Source of the DNA: Amylostereum areolatum
Lineage: Eukaryota > Basidiomycota > Agaricomycetes > Russulales > Stereaceae
Direction of reading: 5' to 3'
DNA: 64,000 nucleotides
Assembly (NCBI GenBank): GCA_012932865.1
Contig: SAXG01000010.1
Coordinates: forward strand, 372,001-436,000
The notes below the pieces were generated by a model. It did not search any database. It saw only the letters and a list, made by a program, of their open reading frames with translations, and was not told where the DNA came from. Within the stretch, counting starts at the first letter, position 1. Each line of letters begins with the position of its first letter. Both the position numbers and the translations under genes were made by a program. Of this stretch, positions 9,331 to 20,202 are shown piece by piece.

Positions 9331-11454
9331 TTACCATCGCTTACTGTTTGGGAGTGTTTTACTCCAGGCGATGACCTTCGGGTGGGCGAGGACCTTGCGG
9401 GCGTCGAACCCAACTACCTGCAGGCCTTCCAGCGAGGCCGCGCGAGAGAGGGCCACGTAACTTTGACCTGGATGGGAGTCGTCATTAGCGGGCTGCACCT
9501 GTCGAGGCTTGGTTTTCCTCACCCTTCTCAAACACCTTTGCGCAAGTCGACGTGCACGCGCTGGATAGTTTGCCCTTGGCTCTTGTGGATGGATATTGCC
9601 CCACGCCAGAATGAGAGGAATCTGGGGGGTACTGGTAAGCGACTGCCCAAAGGCCAGCCACGTCGTCGATGCTCACCTGAAGTCGCCGCAGCGATCACCT
9701 TTCTCTCCGCGTCCTCGACCTTGAACTCATCCTGAGTGACGAGGACGCGAATTTTGCCTTCGTGCGTGGAGAACTCCACCCAGGGAAACCCATCGCTGTC
9801 TCCCAGTCGCAAGCCGTCGCCAGGGCTGGAAGACGGGAAATTCTCCTTTTTCCCTCGACCACTTCGTCGCCACTCTCCCCTGCCTGGCCCGCCGCCGTCG
9901 GCCGCCCGTCTGCGTCAAACTCCACCTCCCTTAAACACAGCCGAAAGAGCGACCCCCTTGTGCCGCGTAAAACCCTCGAACCACGCCGACCGCCCCGTTC
10001 ACCAGCCCCCTCCCCTCGTCTACATTGCTGCACCAGCATGACCTGCGCCCCCGTCTTGAGGTCCAGGACGCCGACTGCAGGCGTGGCGTCCAACAGTTGC
10101 TCGCGTTTCTCCGGTGGGACAGTGCCGGAGTCCTGAGCTCGAAACCGCACAATGGGTTTGGCGATTTTGGACAGTCGAGAGGCGTTGGCGCTGACGACCT
10201 CACGCCGGAGAGGGAAGAGGGTCGGTCGGCGGGAAGTTCGCCAGTGGGGAAGGGGGGAGAGGTCTTGAGAGTCGTTGGAAGGCATGGATCGTCGCAGGCG
10301 TCAGAACGCCTTGCCGGAGCTCTTGAAGCATTTGAACGAATTCTGGTTGGGAGGGACTTAGGGCAGGAAGCGAAGATGGAGAAGAGGGTAGGCTTACTGC
10401 CGTCTTTTGCCTATACACCTGCGTCAAAACCAGAGTCACCTCCACGGACTTTGCGCCAGGAGTCGCTCTCAAAAGCGAACAGCGTGGCCTGACCCTTTTG
10501 GGTGACAGGAGGCAGCTGGAAGAAGTCGCCCCGTGACGATGAGCTGAGGGCAGCGCGGTGGGTGAACAACGGCGTAGGGGTCGCACAGGTGCAGGACGAC
10601 TTACTTGAATACCGCCAAACGGTTTTGGGCTGGGGTCTCGCAGCCTCACTGCTAAAGCGCCTAGGGTGTCGAACAAGCGTCCGTCGACCATGGACACTGA
10701 GGACGCGGCGGTCAGTTGTGCGCAGCGTAGTTCGACGGAGGGCAATACCTTCGTCTATAATCAGGACCTTGACCGCCCTCCAGCGTTGCAAGGCCGGCTT
10801 CGATCGGCGGACGTACCGAGCCAGTTTGTCGAGGCTGTCCACGCTCGGGCTTATGCCTCCCCAGGAGTGCAGAGTCATGCCTGTGCGCGCAAGGGTGTTC
10901 AGGAGGGACGGCTGGACCCAAGGAGAGAATACTGATCCTCCTATGTTCGATGCAGCCATCCCTGTGCTCGCTGTCACCGCTGACGGCCTCGGGTTGGGAG
11001 GAATGCCGCCGCCGCAGCGCATTGACAATCGCCTTGAGAAGTAACGACTTTCCCGTCCCTGAAAATCCAGACTGGTTAGCCACGAGCAGAGGTGCGTGAG
11101 GGAGGACCACGCGCCTGCAGACCCGGTGAAAAATACATTCTTTCCCTCCTGAAGCACCATTGCCAATATTTTCCTCTGCTCCTCGCCGAGAACCACCTCT
11201 GTCGTCCCAGCCTTGAAACCTCGCGCGATATCCTCTATGCCCGCCGTGCGCGCAACACTGACCTTCGGCGAGAAGAAATGGTCAATGGTTAAGCGAGGCT
11301 TTTTGGAAGAGGAGGAGGAGGAGGAGGAAGAAGGCGCGTGGCCTTGAGCCTTGCGCTTAGGGACTGGGGGTGTCATCGGTCGAGGGTGGCGGTCTCGCAA
11401 GGCGCTCCTGGCAAGGACTTGGGCATGGCTTGTCTGAACGCGGTCACATGACAC
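9331..11454 (-). pseudogene. PIF1: PIF1-family 5'-to-3' DNA helicase, frameshifted
   Basis: Split exons on the minus strand carry the hallmark motifs of PIF1/RRM3 helicases in order: Walker A GSAGTGKS interrupted by an intron (11,059-11,114), VTASTGMAASNIGG (motif Ia), Walker B LIIDEVSM across a 52-nt intron, GDFFQLPPV (motif III), [17 protein letters not shown], and [15 protein letters not shown] near the end, followed by [12 protein letters not shown], typical of cellular PIF1 rather than of Helitron fusions. The N-terminus is a Ser-rich basic region ending in RLTIDHFF. At least six single-base frame changes separate these motifs, several lying in short homopolymers. As given, the reading frame cannot make a full helicase. 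Start could be 11,454 or the ATG at 11,373. Family assignment is firm; whether the breaks are real is not. Confidence 0.8.
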
Positions 11455-11528
11455 GTTGCCTCGCCTGCGTTCAAGCGCTGAAGCTCACGCATCCATCGGG
11501 AAGGTACTGCTAAGCACGCATGACGTAA

Positions 11529-13105
11529 TTACAGCACTAAATGTGACGGTGTTTGGCCGCGGCTTCGTTGAGGGCAAAGTCCACCTCCGGCGCCGCCGCG
11601 TTTTTTACCCTTCTCATACAGTGCCTTGCCCGCAGAAAGACGAGGTGGGGAGGCCATGAGTTTCAGCTCCTCCCAGAGGTCAGGGCAATAGGTGCAGCCC
11701 TCGACGCGGCCAACAACCGTGGTCTCCTCTTCTTCCAACCAAACCCGATCGCCCACACCAATGAAAGACCCCCACTCCGAGCGTCCCGGCAGCCACTTCT
11801 GCCAGCGACTGGCAAGAGAGAGTTCGAACCTCTTCATGATGCGGGAATGTTGCGAGAGGACCAAGGGTCGGTCAACGTCGACGGCGTAGTCTTTGAGGGC
11901 AGGCCCTGGGATCTGAAGGAGATTGCATGAGAACTGCACCGCCGCGGAGGTGGAGGAATGGCAGACGCACCCCGTTATGGTGGAAAATCCGGATGCGTAT
12001 GTCCTTGGTTAAACTCACGGGTTCTTCTTCTTGTTCTTCGTCCTGCATTAGCCGATGGGTCAAAAATCGAACATCGGGTAAATAAAAACCACTTGCGTCA
12101 TCAATGGAGATAGGGTAAGGAACCCCCAGCCGATGTGCTCTGCATACCCGTGGTGGGTTTCAACGAACTGATCCAGGGAGAAGAGGTCAGAACATCCGCT
12201 TGAGAGGTTGGAAAAGACATGACGCACAAAGTTAGGCTTGGGAATTTTTTTGGGAAGCTCATCTTCCGAAGAGCCACTGATCTCATGCTGCGATGGACGA
12301 GTCAATATTCAATGGTGGGTGGGTAGGTGAAATAGAGCTCACGACGAGTTTGGGCCCTGGGCTGGACTGCGTTTGACGTATGCTGAGCGCCCGCGCCTTG
12401 TCATGTCTGGGCTGGTGGGCCTTGCGAGATGGGAGAATCGCCCACGCCTGTTTCCGAAGTTCAGAAAGCCTGCGAGACCTTCTGCTGCAGAGCGCACTCA
12501 CCGGCGTCTGTCTCTGGGGAGGGCTTGGTGGCTCAAGCTTGATGTGCATCGCCGAGGTGCGCCTGTGAGGGATGGGCAATCGGCGAGCTGGGCGGCGGGG
12601 AGCTTGTGTCGGACAACAAGTATATCGACTGTGAGGAAGAGGCGAAAGTGGCCGACACTGTTCGCTGGGGATGGCGTGGGGGCTGACTGAGCTCGCAGCG
12701 GGTCATAAAAAGGTCATGGAAGCGGCTCACCTTGCCCTCCGCCACCCCAACCTCGTTTCTCAGCTTCCGCAACAACCTTACCCACTCCGCGGCGCTGGTC
12801 ACGGAGCAGATGCCTTCTATGCCCTCAGTGAGGTATTTGGGAACGTCTGGCTGCACTGGCTGGCGGGTGGTTTCACAACGGGAACTTTCGTCACACTAGC
12901 GGGTAGAGGGTGAGAGAGGGAGACGGTGAGGGGGGGGGGTGATACACACCATGGAGAGCCAGCGACCTGTGATCCCTTTTCGGTAAGCAAGCTGCAGCTT
13001 GACAGCACCGCGACACCCGGGACAGGGCAAGGAGGGAGGGGGTGGCTTTCGACTTTCAGACCCCAGAGCGCAAGCAGCCTTGAGTTCCTTTGTGTAATTA
13101 GCCAT
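11529..13105 (-). CDS. hypothetical protein with GRF-like zinc motif, partly resolved
   Basis: Exons 12,950-13,105 and 12,731-12,895 join cleanly (54-nt intron, GTGTGT...CTAG). Together they encode a C-x2-C-x21-C-x5-C motif around PCPGCRGAVKLQLAYRKG and ITGRWLSM, spacing and KxGxxGR context like a GRF-type zinc finger, which binds single-stranded nucleic acid in other proteins. A helical segment follows (SAAEWVRLLRKLRNEVGVAE), then a Ser/Pro-rich region with SQSIYLLSD resembling a SUMO-interacting motif. Downstream exons (about 12,305-12,060, 12,060-11,950, 11,940-11,529) contain protein-like blocks such as NFVRHVFSNLSSGCSDLF and RWQKWLPGRSEWGSF, but the joins need at least one frame change, so the 3' half is uncertain. 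Function unknown; zinc-finger class is inference. Confidence 0.45.
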
Positions 13106-13590
13106 GGGGAGAGGGGGGGCGACGGAGGGAATTATGGGCGGCGGTTGAGAGTGGACCCCTGCATGTGGGTGGTGGAGGCGACTTGCAATATATCGAAGGG
13201 CTTTGGGAGAGCTTCTGGAGGGTCCACCCGCGTCGCGCGTTGCCCAGGTTGAGGGCGATCGAGGAAGATCGACGCCTGAGGCGTTGGCGAAGGATGTTGA
13301 AATGTTGGTGGAGCAACGGACGGGTGGTGGGAGGGCGCCAGCCTGAGGGGCCATCGCGCCCCGAACTATGCAATGGTATTTTCTGATGGACGAAGAGTTG
13401 GCAGGGGGGTGGGTGAGACAATTGGCCCCGTTGATACGGTTCGGCTCCAACGCTCGCCATTCCTCTCTGACATGAAATTTGTACTGTAAGACCCAGCCCC
13501 TACGCGGGCACGCTCGTAGAAACAAAGCTCCCAGTGCCTATGACCCAACCAGCTGGCGACGGAACGGCGACGGAAAACATTCACCACGCG

Positions 13591-15847
13591 CTACGCCTTC
13601 TGCGTTTTGGGGGTGGCTGCTTTCTTCTTCCTCTGAGCAGCTTTCTGGGCCTCCGCTTCCGCGACTTTGACCGGGTCCGAGAAAAAGGCGTGAAGTCTGT
13701 AGTGAGGGCGTGTGTCAATGGATGAATGGGAATGCAGCAGGGGGACTCACGGATCTTCGCCGCGCTGACGGGCGCTGCCCTTCTTCGCTCTTTGGGACAC
13801 GCGCTCGGGCGCCTGGGGTGGGGCCGGGGACGGTCGGGGGTAATGGCGGCAGTGGAGGTCAAGCGCGCCTGGGGCGTCTTTGGCGGCTGCCGCGACTCTT
13901 TGCAATCTTCGCGGCTGGGCGCGCTGTCTTGGCGGCGGGAGCGTCATGCTGCAACGGCGTTGGCGGCGCTGGAGGAGAGGTGGTTCCTCCTCCTACCTCC
14001 TCAGCAAGAACGGAGAGGGCGGGCGGGTGGACGTGGCTGGGGGCTGGGTGTGCGCGAGGGCCGGTGGTGGAGACGCCGTCAGGATGTCACAGCCCTTGTC
14101 TGGTAGCCCGAGAGGGGAAATAGGCGGTGATCGGCGTGGAGGAATGGGGGACCAGGAGAACCCATATTCCTCTGGGGCGTCGAAGGGTTCTGTTGCGGTG
14201 TCGACGGACTGCATTGGGGGGTCGACGGACTCTGTCGCGGCGAGTTCCATTGTACCCATTTGCTCTTCTGGCTCTTCCGACGCTGCTAGGGGTGTGGCAA
14301 GAGGGTCTGGCGCGAGGTCAGGCTGGCTGAGGTCTAAAGGTCGTTGTACATCAGGCCGCGGGGATCAGACGGTGGTGGTGGAGGAGGGGCGCACCGGGAA
14401 ACAATACGTTGATGAAGTCGGCCCAGCAGGTTCCAATGTAGCCGTCCTCGAGCTTGAGCCGGTGCTCCAGGAATTGAATGAAGTTGTGGCCCGAGGGCGT
14501 CTTCCCCGAGGAGACTCTGCAAAATGGTGAGCTGGCCAGTCTGAAGGCGAACCAGGGCGATGAAATACGAACATTTCCCAGTCGACGTTGCCGCGTATAT
14601 CCAGCCCCCCAGCGAAGATGACGTTGGCCCAATCGGTCTCGGCCACGTAGTGGGCAGAGCGATCTTTTAGCTCCTGCGGGAGGGCCGCCGCCTTGCTACA
14701 AGGGCGCCGTGAGTGAAGGACGAAGTGCGAGATAGGGAAAGGCGGCTCACAGGCCTCGAGTGAACTCCCACAAGGATGCTTGACTTTGGCGAACAGCCGC
14801 CGCCCCTTCGTCCTGGAGTGGAGCCGGGGGCAGGGCGCCTGGGCTCGAGGCTGGTGGTTCTTCAACAGGTCCAGCGGCGTCGTTATCAGGCGCGACGACA
14901 GTGGCGGCGAGAGTAGCTTGGTGGGCGAGAGTTGCTTCCTGCTGAAGCAACTCCACTGCGTTCCGGAGGAAGAGCCTGGAAGGCCAGGCCGACCCGGTGC
15001 ATCCAGGGGCCGACGTCCTCACCTGGAAGGCGGGCAGGACACTGCTCGGGATCTCCGCGGAAGATGGTAAAGGGGCTGGGCTTGCGGGGACGCTTACGGC
15101 GGGAGGGTTGCGAGGCAATGGGGGCGATGGGGGAGAGGGCTTTGCCTCCCTGCCGAGCGTTGCCAGGGCTCAGTCGTTTGAACAAGGAAAGGATTCGCTG
15201 CGTAGAAATGTACGGTCAGGGAATAAGGTCGCGAGACGTGGGACCGCGACACACCGAGGTCACCAGCTCAAGGCTGTGCGGTGCACTCTGCCGCAGTCTC
15301 TGGCGGGCTGACGCGTCACCCCCGCCTTACCTGACACAGCGCGCGGCGTAAGATGCGTCAGTCTCCTCTGGGAACGGGTCGTGAAATGTTTTGAGATAGT
15401 CCGCCGCGACGGCCTGGGCGGCCCTGGACAAGTTGCCGTGAGCGACTGGACGAAGTTGTTGAGTTAGCATGGAGAGTGGTGGGGGCGCGGAGGGAGAACT
15501 GACTGCGGCCTTTGTGGTCGAAGACGAGGAACGCCGCCACGCTCTGACTCTGCCACTGCTCTGCAAGCCAGGGCCATTCCAACTCGTTCCAATGCTTTTG
15601 GCGGCACGCCTCGAGAGCGGGTGGGGACTAGAGATGGCGTGGGGGTGGTTGATTGGAATGAGGATGGGTCGAGGAGGGAGTTGAGGCGGGAATAACTCAC
15701 CATGGGACGTGGTTGGAAGCGCAGACCGACCGACTTGGTGGGACATATGTAGGGGCCGGCATGTGGATGGGCATCATCGGCGCCGGGATCTGCTACGTCA
15801 GGGCGCGGTGGACAGCTCAAATGCATCGCATGAATTCTTTCGCTCAA
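13591..15847 (-). CDS. hypothetical multi-exon protein with basic tail
   Basis: From an ATG at 15,847 (MSERIHAMHLSC) I can follow several exons through GT-AG introns of about 50-70 nt. Blocks include ACRQKHWNELEWPWLAEQWQ, DYLKTFHDPFPEETDASYAA, PSPFTIFRGDPEQCPARLP, ELLQQEATLAHQATLAATVV, DRSAHYVAETDWANVIFAGG and RLKLEDGYIGTCWADFINVL, then an acidic Pro/Thr-rich region (PEEQMGTMELAATESVD), and a Lys-rich C-terminus (AAQRKKKAATPKTQKA) suggesting nuclear localisation, with a stop at 13,591. A G-run near 14,510 and a site near 13,990 need single-base frame changes. The GYIGTCWADF block looks conserved, but I cannot name the family. Probably one gene rather than several. Confidence 0.5.
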
Positions 15848-16432
15848 TTTTTGTAGCTAGCATGGCGGGGCGGGTCGCGCCGTGAAGATTTTGTAAATAA
15901 CATAAACGACGGTGTCGACGATTGCGAACCGGGGCCCTGGATTTTAGGGTCGAATGAATACGGTGGGTGGAGGGATTTCGTCAGGAGAGGGATGCGGAGC
16001 TGGCAGGAGACGTACGCGAGCCGCGTGGCCGAGACGTTCTGTGCACTGGGTGGTCGACTCTCAGGGCTCCGCCAATTCTGGCTTGATTGATCGTCTCCTG
16101 TGTGGGGCAAAAAATTCAGGGAGGGTGAGTAAGGCGTGGGCAAAGTGGGCGTGGAAGCGGCTTACCTTGGGGAGGCGTAAAAGGACGGAGGGCAGGTATC
16201 GACTCACTTGGGCGGATGTTCGGGGGGTTATCCGGAGATCGACGCCAGGGGGAGGAGAAGGCGAGGTATATTTCAATGGTGGAGGCGTATGTACAATGCG
16301 ATCGGACTACAGAATTGCAATAATTCCAAGAAAAAAACAGGGCGAGAGGGATTGGACGGATATGGTCGGTTACGACAAATTACATAAGCAAGGTAATCTA
16401 CGTACAGGTGCGCGTGGGGAATATGCAAAGTT
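15848..16432. other. intergenic, no gene seen
   Basis: Lies between the start of one minus-strand gene and the stop of the next. An open frame of 160 codons on the plus strand has no protein-like composition. It would hold the promoter of the gene starting at 15,847. Confidence 0.5.
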
Positions 16433-18806
16433 CTAAACTAGATTGAGCCGCGGAAGGGACGGGGGACATAAAAAGGGAATGGTGGGCATGCGGTCGAGGG
16501 CAGAGTGAAAGTGGAGACAGTAGTGGCGTATGACCTCGACGTGCCAGCGAGCGTCGCTTTCCGGGGACGCGGGCGTCGGCCGAGGAGAAAGGGCGCCGCT
16601 GGACGCGGCCAGAGGCCACGCGCTCATGACGCGTGCCCACTGATCGTACCCTTGCGGACGTATGGCGACAGTCATGAGGGTGCACACCATCGCTGAAGCT
16701 CACTAGGACGTCGCCCTCAGAGCGCCATACCTTCTGAATGGCATCCTGGCGTGCACGCCGCTGGTTTGGGGAAGCGTTCAATTTGGGCAGGAGTTGAAGG
16801 TCCAGGCGCATGAATTCCAGGCGGAACTCGTCCACCGAAAGCTCCCAAACGACCTCGGCCCAGATTGATTGGTCACGACTCAGTTCTTCGGCGGTGATGT
16901 CCCGGCCTCGCCAGTGGACCACTGCCTCGCGCGAGTACGGTGCGAATCCGCCGGTCACGCCAAAATAGACGTGAATGTCCAACCTTTCTGCAAGGCGTCC
17001 GTCCTTCCGCTTCACCTTCTGGTGGCATTGGCCGTTGCCCTTCCTTTTTGGGGCGGGCTGCTCTTGGTCTGGGCGGGAGGCGGGAGGGCGTTTACCAAGG
17101 GGGGAGGCAGCGGCAGCAGGGCTGGACAGATTCGAGGTGGGCAATCGGAGGATGTCTCTGAGAGAGGATTTGGGTTGCACACGGCCTTGAGGATCGAGGT
17201 CGAGCTGAGTAAAGCTGCCTTCCAGGACCCACTTCCACTGCTGGGCAGTCCATTTATGCGCCCCTCCTTCTTGTTGTCCCGTGACCATGAAAAGAACCCA
17301 CTCGTGCACGCGCAACCAGTTGTGGATCCAACTCATGTCGTCCTGGCGTATGCGCATGAAGAGGGAGGGGGGAGGAAGGGCGTATGTGGACGCCCGCTGA
17401 AGCTTGGGGTTCTTGAGCACCGGGATGGAAAGCCATGCGTCCTGCCACACGCGGTCCAGCGCGGGCGCCCATTGCGGTTGGTCTGGAAGCTCGGGACGGA
17501 AGGTACGCCGTCCTGGGGTCGCAATCGGAGGTGTCGTGGGGGCAGTCTCGGCGGACGAGGAGGCGGTGGGTGCTGGCGCCTCAGATACCTCTTCTATGGC
17601 GGGGCGAGAGGGGGCGACGGAGGGGAGGTTGGCCAAACTGTGTCGACGAAGCTGATCACGAAGGGACGCCATGGAGAAGTCGAGGTTGACGCTGCCCAGC
17701 CAGGTCGGCGCGTGCACGGAGATCTCACCGATGACGGTCGTGCGGGTGGTGCTGAATACGGTCGCCGCTTTCCAGGGTTGGGCCAAGGGCGAGGCGGTGA
17801 ACTTGGTGGCCGTGGTGAGCGTGTCTCGGGGTCTGACCCACCAAACAGGAATCCCAAGGGAGTACAGGCGCTCGACGACGGAAAGCTGCGACGTGATGGC
17901 GCTGCGGAGGGAATACGTGGGATAGCAGGGCAGGGAGGGCTCGTGCATGCTGTCGTGCTCCCACACGGGCTTCAGGTAGCGTTGGTAATCCGCCCATGCT
18001 ACGATGTCGATGAGGAGGCGCTGGATCTCCCGGAACCACATGATGGCATCGACGAGTGAGAGCAAGCCGTCCAATAGCTTGTTCACCGCGCGACTCACGC
18101 GAACGATTTGTTGATAAACATAGCGGCGAGAGGGGTCGTCCGATTGTGGATAGAGGGCCTGCGCATACTGAAGCGCCCACAATGACTTGTCGGAGACCAT
18201 GGAGTCGATTTGTGTTGAGAGCGCCTTATCGACGCGGCCGAGAGGTCCGGCGGCGGTGTCTAGGACCTTTGCCCACCATCGAGGCATGAAATCGCAGAAC
18301 AAGAAGTCGACGTCTTCCTCGAAATGGATGTAGGAGGCGAAGGGCTTGCGATAAGTGGGGGTGGGGGTGGGGGTGAGGGGAAGGGGCACGCGGGGGTGAG
18401 CCTGGTGGGGAATGCCACGGCGCACTGCAGGATGCAAAGGTGCGACAACCAAGTGGGGCTCTTTGATATCCCATATCTGGGGCCATTTGGTGTACTCGTG
18501 AACGCCAAGCATGCCATCGCTGAAGTATGTGAAGATGTCCCCGGGGGCATGCCACGGCAGCTCGGGGAGCCAGAACACGTTGGGCGAGGTGATGTAGAAC
18601 AGACCGTGGGAGTGGGGTGCCTTGCCGATCACGAAGCAATCGGTCGCTCGGAAGCGAACCTTCGCGGGATCGAACTTGGGGAACGACTCGGATTGCAAAA
18701 TGGTGAGGTCGGCGAGGTTCAGGGGCTCGGGCGGGGGGAGGTTCAGGGACTGGGCCTCACTGAGGAGGGCTTCAGCGACAGTGACATCGAGCGAGCAAAA
18801 AGACAT
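16433..18806 (-). CDS. large hypothetical protein, two exons
   Basis: Exons 16,704-18,806 and 16,433-16,639 with a 64-nt intron (GTGAGC...TCAG) encode about 769 residues. The frame stays open another 179 codons upstream, but the start MSFCSLDVTVAEALLSEAQ at 18,806 is chosen because the upstream part is Pro/Ser/Leu low-complexity. Regions: an N-terminal folded block (DCFVIGKAPHSHGLFYITS, IFTYFSDGMLGVHEYTKWP), a helical middle (LLDGLLSLVDAIMWFREIQR), a Pro/Thr linker, a Trp-rich block (WIHNWLRVHEWVLFMV), a basic stretch (KRKGNGQCHQKVKRKDG) that could be a nuclear signal, and a C-terminal block with VYFGVTGGFAPYSREAVVHW. No frameshift is needed. It resembles large uncharacterised proteins expanded in mushroom genomes; no function can be given. 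Confidence 0.7.
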
Positions 18807-20202
18807 ACATGGACGGGTCAGAGGTGCTGCCGAATGCTGGCTGGGGATTTGTGGTCGACGTGGCTGCAGAGTGCGAGGACATGGTATCGATGTTGAGGGC
18901 TGGGAGCGTGGTACGAGTCGGACAATGAGCGAGGTTGGCCGGAGATCATATGGGTATGGATATACGCACAGAATCCGTGAAGGTGATCTGATATTTGGTG
19001 GGAAGGACGGGAGGAGGCAGGCCGGAGAGCGGGGGAGCTGTACAGGAGGAAAGAGATCATTTTCTGCGCGAGCAGAAGGGGGCGAGGGGTCGGGGGTCGG
19101 GGGGGAGAGTGTGATATACGCACAAGAAGGGCCCGGGGGAGGCCTGGAAAAGGCGGCAGGAGTGTCCAGGTCGAGGATGTGCCACCACACGAACGCGCCA
19201 CTGCTAAAAAGCAGTAGATTGCGTCTGAGTTTCTGCGCGAGCAGAAGGTGCACAAAGGTCCCGGGCAGGAGAGCGGGAGGGGGATATGGTGTAGGACCGC
19301 GTGGGGGACTGTGGACGTCTGTGGGTAAGGGCTTAATTTCCAAAGGGGACGCCCAAGGCGACGCGCGTGGGTTGGAATTATGTCAGAGCTTTTGGCGCTC
19401 AAACAGTGCACGTGGTCTGTGTTTGAATTAATTAGGTTTTTAGATACATTTAAGTATACCCCGGATCAAGTACCTAAGACCAAATGCGGCAGTAGCACGT
19501 GGTCTGCTTGTTCGCTTTCAAACCGGAAGTCGCGACGCCACGACCAAGACCGTCCCTCATACCAGCACTACTCTGGCTGTCCTTTCCTTTCCCCGGTGCT
19601 GCCCGGCCTCCATCCTCCAAGGCCCGGCCTCGTTTGCATTGTGGACTTCTGCCTTTGTGCAGAAGCTTGTCGGGTTCGCACTCCGTCTTTGTCACGGGTG
19701 TCCTGACTCGACCGTCCGATTCCAGGGCCCAACAATGGGCTTTCTCTCATGGACGCGCGGATGCCAAATATCGGCGGACGATCTGGTGCGTGGAGATTTA
19801 CCTTAGTGCACTTGGATCTCATCGGAAAGTGCGCAAAGGCAATGACATCACGTTTTCATTGCTCACGGAGGCTAGCAAAACGTGTAGGGCGGAGGTGAGG
19901 AAGGTGGAGGGCTACGTTGGAGGATCGGGAGGTAAGTACTTAAGTATCGAGGTCTGGAATTTGGGGCGGGCTGACCGAATACCTTTTAGACGGAAAGCAG
20001 CGGGGTCAGGGGGGATCGTTTGAGGTTATGTTCGGGGTGCGTGGAGTAGTGTCAAATAGTGAGACATTAGCAACGCGAGACGCGCATCTGGAAAGTGGAC
20101 CTGGCTATGGATGTGCAATTCAAATGATGAGGTTGAGGTGATCTTGCGAAGTGCCGTCGCCGTTAAGTATCAACGCCGTGGGGCCTAGATGCGCTGACTC
20201 TC
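18807..20202. other. intergenic, no gene seen
   Basis: Contains the likely promoter of the minus-strand gene (18,807-19,100) and the upstream region of the KDZ gene. Around 19,380-19,500 AT content rises. Short open frames are present on both strands without recognisable features. If the KDZ element is autonomous, its 5' terminus should lie within this stretch, but I could not identify terminal repeats by eye. Confidence 0.45.

Noticed and set aside
9331..11454. Helitron transposase
   Set aside because: Only PIF1 helicase motifs are present; there is no Rep (HUH) domain nearby, and the C-terminus matches cellular PIF1 proteins.
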